The notes under the pieces were generated by a model. The model was not told the DNA's origin. It made no database searches and saw nothing but the letters and a program-made list of their open reading frames with translations. A program made the position numbers and the translations under genes. A stretch of DNA of 30,431 bases from Planctomycetota bacterium (GTDB taxonomy: Bacteria > Planctomycetota > Phycisphaerae > WQYP01): the NCBI GenBank assembly GCA_021798635.1, contig JAJZGH010000016.1, positions 1-30,431 of the forward strand, written 5' to 3'. Positions 16,801 to 24,517 of this stretch are shown here, piece after piece. Position 1 is the stretch's first letter; each line of letters starts with the position of its first letter.

Positions 16801-19800
16801 TAAAGTCACCGACCCGTTATAGCTTTGAGCACCCGTGCCACCGCCGGCTGTTCCAGTTGTGATGTTACCATGCAGCGTGGTCGTGCCTGACCCATTACTG
16901 GCCAAGCTGCCCAATGCGGTGATGGTTCCAAGATCAACACTGGAACTGAAATTTAAGGCAAGCGAATCGCCGCTGCCGCTGAATGCCGCGGGTATGGCGG
17001 AACCGTTTAACGTCGTGCCGGTCAGTGTGATCGGCGTATCCGCCAGCGCTACGATTCCGGTATAGCTCTGGGCACCGCTGGTCGTGATATCGCCGTACAA
17101 TGCTGTCGTGCCTGAGCCATTAGCGACCAGGCTGCCCAGGGCCGTGATGGTTCCGAGATCAGCATTCGAACTGAATTGCAATGTCAGCCGATCGCCGTTA
17201 CCGCTGAAAATCGCAGGTACGCTGGCATTATTCAGCGTAGCGCCCGTCAGGCTGACATCCGAACCCAACGTGACGGCACCGTTGTATGTTTGCCCGCCGT
17301 TGGTGGTCACAGTCCCGCCGTTGATTTGTGTCAATCCGGTGACGGTCAGGTTTGCCAATGCGTGGCTTTGGCCCGCCGCACCGCCAAATGTCACATTGCC
17401 CGTACCGGCATTAATGGTAAGAGTTTCCGCACCGGGTGCAGCCGAGTCTACAGTTGACGCAAAATTCACCGCGCTATTACTTGTAGTCAGCGTGCTGTCC
17501 GCCCCCAGCGTGACCGCATTGTCATAACTTTGCCCGCCGGTCGTGGTCACGACACCGCCATTGATGGCAGTTGGGCCGGTAACAGTCAGGGTCGCCAATG
17601 AATTCGTGCCGCCGACAGGGCCGCCAAAGGTCACGGTGCCGCTACCGGCGTCCAAGGTCAAGCCTTCCGCACCGGTTGTAGCCGCGTCCACCGAAGATGA
17701 AAAAGTCACCGCGCTATTTGTGGTAGTCAGTGTGGTATCGGCTCCCAATATCGTAGGCCCCGCATAACTTTGTTCGCCGAGGGTTGTCACCGCACCACCG
17801 TTGATGACACTCGGACTGCTTACGGTGAGGCTCGCTAATGCGTTCGTGCCACCGACAGCGCCACCGAAGGTCGCCGTTCCGCTACCGGCGTTAATAGCCA
17901 GAGTTTGGGCACCGGCTGTGGCCGCGTTCACTGTTGACGAGAGATTTACAGCCCCGTTATTACTTGTCGTCAGCGTGGTGTCTGAACCCAGCGTCACTGC
18001 GCCGGTGTAACTCTGGTTGTTGGCGGTGTTCACTGTAGCACCATTGAGAGCAATTGCTCCGGCGCTGATATTTAAGGCGTTGGTGTTTAACGCGCCATCC
18101 AGCGTGCTGGTGCCGCCGCTGTCGGAGAGAATCAGGGAAAATCCGGGGCCGCTCACGGTGCTGAGGAAGGTAATGGATAGCGGATCAGTCAGCGTGGCAT
18201 TGGCACCTAGCGTCAGGGCACCGGTGTAGCTCTGGCCGTGGGCAGTGATTATTGTACCGCCGTTGAGAGCAATCGTGCTCGCGGTAACATTTAATCGATC
18301 AGTGGTTACAGCACCGCCCAGGGTGCTGGTGCCGCCGCTGTCAGCCAAAGTTAGAGAAAATACTGCACCACTTACCGCGCCGGCAAAGTCAATGGACGTC
18401 GGATCGGTCAGCGTGGTATTGGCACCCAGCGTCACCGCGCCGTTATAACTTTGCCCATTGGATGTAGTTACCATACCGCCTTGGAGACCAATCGTGCCTG
18501 CGGTAACATTTAACACGTTGGTGGCTACGGCACCGCCCAAGGTACTGGTGCCGCTGCTGTCAGCCAAAGTCAGCGAGAACGGTCCAGTTACGGTATTGGC
18601 AAAGTCAATGGAGATCGGATCGGTCAGTGTGGTATTGGCACCTAACGTCATACTGCTAAGGTAGCTTTGTCCTCCGGTGGTCTTCACCGCACCGCCGTTG
18701 ATGATGCTTGGACTGCTTACCGTCAGACTCGCCAAGGGATTCGTTACTCCGACGGCACCGGCGAACGTTACGGTTCCAGTACCGGCGTTAACGGCCAGAG
18801 CTTCTGCAATACCTGTGGCCGAGTCCACCGTCGAAGCAAAGCTTACAGCGCTATTAGTTGTCGTGAGCGTTGCGCCACCACCTACCGTCACGGCACTGTT
18901 ATATGTTTGACCGTTCGTCGTTGTAACATTGCCATTTAATGTAATGGCCCCAGCGGTCGCTGAGGTGGCAGTAAGCGCACTAATTATAAAACCGCCGGCT
19001 GTTCCTAGAGAAATATTTCCATGTGGCGCACTTAGAAGGAGATTCGCATCCGATACCGGCGTTAAACCGCCCCCTGCCAGGATAATATTTCCGTCGGACG
19101 ACGTGATGGAATAGCTGGTGCCGGTTAAGACGCCGGTTGTAAACTGCGTCAGCGCGGGCAAATCGGTATCTTGAATTGTTGCATTCTGCGTCAAGGAGAT
19201 CGCCTGCGGTGCGGCTGTGCCCAGCGTATCCGCAAGTTGTAGACCCGCGAGGCTTCCTAAAGAAGCGCCGGCGCCTGTGGCCGCATAACTCTGCGTATCG
19301 GCATTGATGGTAACGGTTCCCGATACGCTGATGGGGTTACCCCCATCAGATGATGAGATTGACAGGTCATTGGCCGTGATGTTCCCCCGCAACGTGACCG
19401 TCCCGGCGGTAGTGATATTGAAATTGTTAAGCGTTGCGATTGTACCATCTAACGATACCGTGCCAGTGCCGGTCTCGTTGATCGTCAAGTTCTGCAGGGA
19501 AGTTGCCGCAACGGAATTCAATGCTATTCCCATTACGCCGCTGTCGGCAAGCGTAATATTGGCGGCGATGAGCGTCAGCGTACCGTCATACACCTGTCCG
19601 TTGGTTGTCGTAACGTTTCCCCCCAGTGAGGTGGTTCCGCTGACGTTTAGCGCCGTCAAGTTGGTGGCGCCGCCAATGTTTCCGTCAAAGACTGCATTAG
19701 ACACAGTGCTTATGCCGGCGCTGCCGATATTAAGCGTGGCGGCACCGTTTACCGTGCTGCCAAATGTTATTGCCTGAGCGGTGGAGCTGCTGTTGGCAAT

Positions 19801-22800
19801 GACCGTAACAGGCGACGCGTTAAGCGTCACCGCACCGGAGTAGTTCTGCGCGCCGGTTGTAGTCACATTCCCACCTAGCGCGGTGGTTCCGCTGACGTTT
19901 AGAGCGGTCAAGTTGGCTGTACCGCCTACGTTGCCGTCAAAGACTGCGTTGGACATAGTGCTTGCGCCGGCGCTGCCGATATTTAGCGTACCGGCGCCAT
20001 CCACAGTGGTGCCGAATGTTATCGTTTGAACCGTGCCGCTGCTGTTGGCTGTGAGTGTTATGGGCGACGCATTGAGCGTTACCGCGCCCGTATAGTTCTG
20101 CGCGCCGGTAGTGGAGATGTTGCCGTTAAGCGTGTTGGTGCCGGTACCTGTTGAGTTCAGAATTCCTAGCGCTGCGATAGGGCCTAAGTTAGCGCTGCCT
20201 GTGAAGTCCAAGCTCAGAGTTATGCCCGCTCCGTTGAACACCGCGCCGGCGGCCGGTGATGCGTTCAGTGTCGTCCCGCTTAAGATGACATCGCTGGTAA
20301 GCGTCGCCGTGGTGTCGTACGTCTGGGCACCGGTCGTGGTGATGCTACCGTTAAGCGTGTAGCCGCCGGCACCCGTTCCGTCCAGAGAGCCTAGAGAGAT
20401 AATCGTGCCCAGATTCGCCGCGCTGCTGAAATCCAGAGTGAGCGCATGAGCGCCGGTGAACACCGCACCGGCTGCCGGCGAAGCGTTCAGGGTTGTACCA
20501 CTTAGGGCCACGTCGGTAGCAAGCGTCGCGGTCCCGTCATACGTCTGTGCACCGCTCGTGGCCACATTTCCATTGAGTGTGTATGTCCCGGTGCCTGTGC
20601 CATTCAATGCACCGAGAGTTGTAATAGCTCCTAAATTAGCGCCGGAGCTGAAGCGCAGATTCAGCGTGTTGCCCGCTCCGCTAAATACCGCGCCGGCAGT
20701 CGGTGAAGCGTTGAGCGTGGAACCCGCCAGCGTAATATTTAGGGCCGTCAGGGTCACTGGCTCCAGGTACGTTTGTCCGGCGGTGGTCGTAACGTTTCCA
20801 CCCAGCGAAGTGGACCCGCTGACACTTAACGATGTCAAATTGACGGTGCCCCCAACACTACCATCAAAGATCGCATTGGACGCAGTAATGGATCCCGCGC
20901 TGCCGACATTCAGCGTATCGCCGCCATTTACGGCGCTGTCGAATGTTATTGTTTGAGCTGTGCTGCCGTTGTTGGCTGTGAGCGTAATAGCCGATGCATT
21001 GAGCGTCACTGCGCCAGTGTATGTTTGCGACCCCGTGGTGGTAATGTTGCCATTGATGGTGTACCCGCCAGTGCCAGTTCCGTCGAGGGTGCCGACAGTG
21101 ATCGCTGCGAGCGTTGCGCTGTTGTTGAAATTCAACGTGAGGGTATCGGTAGCGCCGTTGAAAACCACACCCGTGGGGGGGCCGGCCAGGGTTGTTCCAG
21201 CTAGCGTGATAGCTGAGGCATTCAGATTGACTGTGCCATCATAGGTTTGTCCGGCAGTCGTGGTGATATCGCTGTTGAGCGTATACGTTCCGGTTCCGAT
21301 GCCATCGAGCGCTGCCAAGCCGCTTATGGTCCCCAGATTTGCACCACCGCTGAAGTTGAGCGTCAAAGAACTTCCGGTGCTTCCAGTGAAAGCGGCCCCA
21401 CCACTGGGGGACGTATTAAGATTCGTTCCCATCAGCGTCAGGGAGTTAGCGCCCAGGGCCACCGTTCCACCAAAAATCTGCCCGGAATTGGGGCTGCTGA
21501 ATGTTGCAACGCTGGAAACAGTGGTTGTCCCACTAAAATCAAATCCATTGCCGGTGGTCGCCGATGCCGAGAGATCGCCGCTGATTGTAATGGCGGCAGT
21601 GTTAACACTCGTGGTCCACGACGCGGCGGTAACCGCGCCCGTTGTCGGCCCCTGGACGACAATTGGAATAGCGAAAATAACATTATCCAGAGATGTCTTT
21701 CCACTCAATGCCGACAAATTCAGCGTGCCGCCGCTGGAGAGCAGTGAAACGCCCTGTTGAATATCACCCTGGTTGCTTCCCGAGACGCCAACGGCTACGG
21801 TTGTGACGCCCGAACCGTTCAACGCGGCGGTGGCGGAGACGATGGCGTTAAGGTTTACCGTCTGTGATGCGAATGTCGTGGGGCCGGTTATCCCATTAAG
21901 AGGTCCGTTGACGGTTATAGAATAACCGCCTCCGCCAGCCGTTAATGTCAGGATTCCGGATCCATTCTGTGCGCCAGTACCGGTGGCACTGTTTGTTGTG
22001 GATCCCAAGCTCGCCGCACCCCCGGAAATCCCCCCGCCGTTGCCGCCTCCACCATTTCCCGCCCCGCCGCCGACCACCAGCGATGAACCTGATCCGGTGA
22101 TGCTCCCACCACCGCCTCCGATAGTACCGGCACCGGTCGAGCTCAGTGAGTTTGCCCCATCAAAGATCACGTTCCCGGCTGTATTTATGCTAATGGCTCC
22201 GCCACCTGAGCCGGTAGTATTAATATTCGTTGCATTAAGCGTAACTGCCCCGCCGCCAGAGTAGATGGCGACTGCGCCCCCACCGGCGGCGCCGGTCGAA
22301 GAGGTGGTAATGGTCGTTCCATCAAGCGAAATCGGGCCTGCGCCGGTAGCGTTAATTCCCACGCCACCTCCCCCGCCACCATTGGTGCCGCCATCGCTTC
22401 CGCCAGAGGTATCCAATGTTACTGTGCCCAGGCTTATATTTCCGCCGCTCGAACTCACCAGAATACCGCCGCCCGGGCCGCCCGTGCTGCCGGAGGCGGT
22501 GCTGTTGCCGCCGGTCGCCGTTAAATTTCCGCTAATGGTCACGCCGTTAGTGCCCGAAATAGTGATGGATCCGGCGTTTCCCCCTCCTTGCGAGCTGGAA
22601 GTGAAGCCGCCGACATTGATGGAACCGGCCGAGGTGATGTTCACCGTACCGCTGGAAGTGATACTTACAGCCCCACCGTTGTTGGAACTCGCATTGGTCG
22701 CGGTCAATGCACTGTTGAGCGTAACAAGAAGGCTGGTGCTTCCGCCGGCGGTAGCGGAAAAATCTCCGCCGTTGGAATTGATCGGCGCATTGACATATAT

Positions 22801-24441
22801 CGCACTGCCGGAGCCAGAGCCGGAAGTTAAATTTCCCGCGGCCTGAAGCGTCACGGCAAGGATTGCTCCAACGGCGCTTCCGCTTGCCGGAGCAATGCCC
22901 GCCTCTACATCAATACCATTGGCAGCCTCAAGTGTAAGCGTAGTGCCAGCGGTCAAAGTAGGATTAATGGGATTGGAAACCGTAATATCGCCCAATTGCG
23001 AGCCACTGCTGCCGGTGGCGTCAACGACAACTCCTGTATTAGCCGCCAAGGCGCTGTCTAATGTGCCGGTGTTTACGTTTGCACCGGTCGCGGTAGGCTT
23101 GAACTTTACCGGATTTGAGCCGGTATTGGACGTATTGCTGTCCGCTGCGGTGCTAATGGTTACATTAAGTGGATCCAGCAGCCACTGTCCCGCCTCCCCA
23201 CCGCCCGCCCCCGCCGCCAGAATAACCGCCCCCGGGCTGATATTCAGCACCTGCCCCGACGTATCCACTAAGCCGCCATTCCCGCTGCCCGTGGACGAAG
23301 CATTCAGAACCGCATTGGTCCCAATGAAATCATAGGCACTGGCATCCGAATAACCTGTAGCTGACGCGGCATCGGGCTTTACACCAATAAGGATTTTCCC
23401 ACCGCCATGAGTGCCCTGAGCACTTAAAGTGGCTGGGGCATTGCCGTAATTCCCTGCCACATCCGCTGTTACGCCTATGCCGATCTTTCCGCCATTAACG
23501 GTAATACTGCCGCCGGTGGAATTAGCTCCTTGATTGGACGCATCGATCTTACCGGATACCAGCACCGTGGAATCGGTCCCGGCAGCTTGTATGCTGATAT
23601 TGGCCGCCTTAATTGTGCCGGAGGTGTTAATTGCCAGCGAGTACATATCACCGGCGCGAATCGCCACGTCTCCACCACTGGCGTCAATTTTTCCGCTGTT
23701 GCTGATCTGGCTGCCACTGGCTTTTATCGGCGATGTTCCCGCCACCTGCACCAGAAATGGCGACCCCAGCTTGCTGACGTAAACATCCTTCCCCGCGGCC
23801 ATCACCACCATTCCCTCCGGCGTGAGAATAGTGCCGTTGTTGCTGATATTACCGGCTGCAAATGTGACATCGCCGGCTTTAATCATCCCGGCATTGGTAA
23901 TTGCCCCGTGGTTATCTGTAAACGCATTAACCCCGGACAAAAAATCACCATCCGACATGTGCCCAGCCGCGGCATACAGTTGCCCCACATTCACCACCGC
24001 GCCAGCCCCAAACATGACACCGGCGGGATTCACGAAATATACGACACCATTGGCGTTGAGCGTGCCGTTGATCTGTGTTGGAGCCGGACCGAGGATGCGA
24101 TTAAGCACACGGGCCGAAGCGGAAGGCTGAATGAAATCAACGGTATTACCGTGTGGAATGCCGAATTTCTGGTAATTGATGATGGTGTTGTTGGCTGCCG
24201 TAATGGTTGTCACGCTGCCGGCCTGCGCAAAAGCTGCGGTACCCGATGCCACATTGGCCACCTGTATCGGTCCGCCGGCGCGCGCCGTCGCCACGGGGAA
24301 CGCCATCGCGGCGGCAGCCGCCAACAAGCTCACCGAGCGGCTGCGCAAATAGGCCGCGACTCCCCGCTTTGCAAACACGGAAGTCGTGCGTACAGAAGAA
24401 CCGCTGGACTGTTTTTTCCGCTGTATCATCTTGCCTGACAT
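13876..24441 (-). CDS. Giant TpsA exoprotein, filamentous-haemagglutinin-like
   Basis: This is the passenger of a two-partner secretion system, exported through its TpsB as a long beta-helix that typically acts in adhesion, biofilm or contact functions. From the ATG at 24441 (GAAGAGG just upstream; earlier in-frame ATGs lack this) it has about 3521 residues. A long basic N-region and an Ala-rich h-region end in TARA-GG, giving cleavage near residue 55. The TPS domain (about 60-235) carries VDFIQPSASARVLNRILG, INGTLNANGVVYFVNPAGVM and FGAGAVVNVGQLYAAAG. A WLLDPLNVTIS motif follows, then a glycine-rich region (coded by about 21900-22600). About 23 beta-repeats span about 1055-3030, and a IIPPPPPQ linker leads to a 206-residue C-terminal domain (3316-3521) with no recognised family. 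The reading frame is unbroken over 10.5 kb. It lies 76 bases after tpsB. The substrate and role are unknown. Confidence 0.9.
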   Translation of the reverse strand: MSGKMIQRKKQSSGSSVRTTSVFAKRGVAAYLRSRSVSLLAAAAAMAFPVATARAGGPIQVANVASGTAAFAQAGSVTTITAANNTIINYQKFGIPHGNTVDFIQPSASARVLNRILGPAPTQINGTLNANGVVYFVNPAGVMFGAGAVVNVGQLYAAAGHMSDGDFLSGVNAFTDNHGAITNAGMIKAGDVTFAAGNISNNGTILTPEGMVVMAAGKDVYVSKLGSPFLVQVAGTSPIKASGSQISNSGKIDASGGDVAIRAGDMYSLAINTSGTIKAANISIQAAGTDSTVLVSGKIDASNQGANSTGGSITVNGGKIGIGVTADVAGNYGNAPATLSAQGTHGGGKILIGVKPDAASATGYSDASAYDFIGTNAVLNASSTGSGNGGLVDTSGQVLNISPGAVILAAGAGGGEAGQWLLDPLNVTISTAADSNTSNTGSNPVKFKPTATGANVNTGTLDSALAANTGVVVDATGSSGSQLGDITVSNPINPTLTAGTTLTLEAANGIDVEAGIAPASGSAVGAILAVTLQAAGNLTSGSGSGSAIYVNAPINSNGGDFSATAGGSTSLLVTLNSALTATNASSNNGGAVSITSSGTVNITSAGSINVGGFTSSSQGGGNAGSITISGTNGVTISGNLTATGGNSTASGSTGGPGGGILVSSSGGNISLGTVTLDTSGGSDGGTNGGGGGGVGINATGAGPISLDGTTITTSSTGAAGGGAVAIYSGGGAVTLNATNINTTGSGGGAISINTAGNVIFDGANSLSSTGAGTIGGGGGSITGSGSSLVVGGGAGNGGGGNGGGISGGAASLGSTTNSATGTGAQNGSGILTLTAGGGGYSITVNGPLNGITGPTTFASQTVNLNAIVSATAALNGSGVTTVAVGVSGSNQGDIQQGVSLLSSGGTLNLSALSGKTSLDNVIFAIPIVVQGPTTGAVTAASWTTSVNTAAITISGDLSASATTGNGFDFSGTTTVSSVATFSSPNSGQIFGGTVALGANSLTLMGTNLNTSPSGGAAFTGSTGSSLTLNFSGGANLGTISGLAALDGIGTGTYTLNSDITTTAGQTYDGTVNLNASAITLAGTTLAGPPTGVVFNGATDTLTLNFNNSATLAAITVGTLDGTGTGGYTINGNITTTGSQTYTGAVTLNASAITLTANNGSTAQTITFDSAVNGGDTLNVGSAGSITASNAIFDGSVGGTVNLTSLSVSGSTSLGGNVTTTAGQTYLEPVTLTALNITLAGSTLNASPTAGAVFSGAGNTLNLRFSSGANLGAITTLGALNGTGTGTYTLNGNVATSGAQTYDGTATLATDVALSGTTLNASPAAGAVFTGAHALTLDFSSAANLGTIISLGSLDGTGAGGYTLNGSITTTGAQTYDTTATLTSDVILSGTTLNASPAAGAVFNGAGITLSLDFTGSANLGPIAALGILNSTGTGTNTLNGNISTTGAQNYTGAVTLNASPITLTANSSGTVQTITFGTTVDGAGTLNIGSAGASTMSNAVFDGNVGGTANLTALNVSGTTALGGNVTTTGAQNYSGAVTLNASPVTVIANSSSTAQAITFGSTVNGAATLNIGSAGISTVSNAVFDGNIGGATNLTALNVSGTTSLGGNVTTTNGQVYDGTLTLIAANITLADSGVMGIALNSVAATSLQNLTINETGTGTVSLDGTIATLNNFNITTAGTVTLRGNITANDLSISSSDGGNPISVSGTVTINADTQSYAATGAGASLGSLAGLQLADTLGTAAPQAISLTQNATIQDTDLPALTQFTTGVLTGTSYSITSSDGNIILAGGGLTPVSDANLLLSAPHGNISLGTAGGFIISALTATSATAGAITLNGNVTTTNGQTYNSAVTVGGGATLTTTNSAVSFASTVDSATGIAEALAVNAGTGTVTFAGAVGVTNPLASLTVSSPSIINGGAVKTTGGQSYLSSMTLGANTTLTDPISIDFANTVTGPFSLTLADSSGTSTLGGAVATNVLNVTAGTIGLQGGMVTTSNGQSYNGAVTLGANTTLTDPTSIDFAGAVSGAVFSLTLADSGGTSTLGGAVTTDRLNVTASTIALNGGTIITAHGQSYTGALTLGANATLTDPLSITFLSTVSGPGFSLILSDSGGTSTLDGALNTNALNISAGAIALNGATVNTANNQSYTGAVTLGSDTTLTTSNNGAVNLSSTVNAATAGAQTLAINAGSGTATFGGAVGGTNALASLTVSSPSVINGGAVTTLGEQSYAGPTILGADTTLTTTNSAVTFSSSVDAATTGAEGLTLDAGSGTVTFGGPVGGTNSLATLTVTGPTAINGGVVTTTGGQSYDNAVTLGADSTLTTSNSAVNFASTVDSAAPGAETLTINAGTGNVTFGGAAGQSHALANLTVTGLTQINGGTVTTNGGQTYNGAVTLGSDVSLTGATLNNASVPAIFSGNGDRLTLQFSSNADLGTITALGSLVANGSGTTALYGDITTSGAQSYTGIVALADTPITLTGTTLNGSAIPAAFSGSGDSLALNFSSSVDLGTITALGSLASNGSGTTTLHGNITTGTAGGGTGAQSYNGSVTLSTASITLTGTTLNAASSPAVFAGSGASLILNFSSSASLGAITSLGALDGTGIGTYTLHGNVTTAGNQTYAGNVTLADTGTAIAYTLLAGGDTVAFGGVVNGTTPGDDSLNIGIAGNSTNASFGAAVGGATPLAALTVAGIASVNANITTSGGQVYGEAVTLTNSAAFTGSTLNASPAGGAIFGGAGQTLTLNFSGGENLGTITTLGSLTGSGVGVYSLNGNISTSGAQSYNGTVVLHASTVTLTGTSLNSASVPAAFSGTNDALVLDFSGSANLGATATLGSLADEGSGTTTLYGNITTSGNQSYNTPVGVNSSLTLAGASLNPSPTAVAVFLGNAAPAPALTLDFSQSYNVNLGASNGLGSLDLGVSSSVPVNILTSTTLGYPLTVAGTVAVGQSSDPAGTVITLSGPAFKFGSSFDAASPNDAVVFAASAGAASSVEFDGVVGGSSTNPDLASLTVQGTALVNGGAVNTVGGQVYDGAVTINTGGTATFTSTQGGIAEDGGINNTTGSITLSPGSALMVPNPDPILGAGTTTGDFRPQHYLTINGNITASETVTLAPNAPTFTSVSNPVPDAATIITTVQSGTVTVAGQNITMGQNQKWTSLTSLTLDANAAGGADVATIGDLNVAGTLTVRANTIDMLLRPAGSQLVPGISSGVLGLHVNAPGSEGVDIVANSLNFTGSLVPVGAAADFAPQFAYGPGGTVTGSITPNSPGVHYYGVNVVPSALMASGIADGRLTTYYLDLKASGPSTSNVTVAVAPIIPPPPPQFNSIVVLSSEQRQILREAGINARNTSIENLLNLFGGKAVFNDIPTSDGMIIVHPTLLDYYVTTSRLPYQQTREFIAMYRQVFLAPVINPKTHQPELDKKGNVVYRSRRMELHGLFRNSFNDYSKTVGAAHATALGFRGWLEKTPSHTQALQTLNALRTLLRQVRGLGLTSVELRLSHSTILAELNPAALSERQFEEAVMGRRLSKL
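15340..21270 (-). repeat. About 23 in-frame repeats in TpsA, four unit classes
   Basis: Units of roughly 73-85 codons each begin with a motif like N-[IV]-T-T-x-G-x-Q-x-Y-x-G-x-V-T-L. Class A carries LNASPAAGAVF and DFS-ANLGTI. Class B carries TANSSGT, ITFGTTVDGA and SNAVFDGNVGG. Class C carries LGANTTLTDP and LADSGGTSTLGGAV. Class D carries LTTTNSAV, INAGTGTVTF and INGG. Adjacent class B copies (a shared segment at 19631-19650 and 19883-19902) are offset by 252 bases and class C copies by about 219, both multiples of three. Similarity is visible at the DNA level, which points to tandem duplication. Confidence 0.85.
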
Positions 24442-24517
24442 ATACCTCTTCTCCATAAATTTGAGGCCAGATCCGCAGGAGCGTGCCTCGTGCACGAATT
24501 TAAAATAGCAGCGCTCG

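Noticed and set aside
15340..21270. Regularly spaced similar DNA as a CRISPR array
   Set aside because: Unit sizes are 219-252 bases, all multiples of three, and they encode a continuous beta-repeat protein with no constant short repeat and variable spacer.
14653..24438. Many open frames on the plus strand opposite tpsA, rich in Pro, Val and Ala or in Arg and Cys
   Set aside because: They are antisense products of the biased repeat codons of tpsA, have no domains or ribosome binding sites, and overlap a secure 3521-residue gene.
24442..24495. Earlier start codons for TpsA at 24495 and 24456
   Set aside because: The ribosome binding site GAAGAGG is placed for the ATG at 24441, and the extra residues add nothing typical of a signal peptide.
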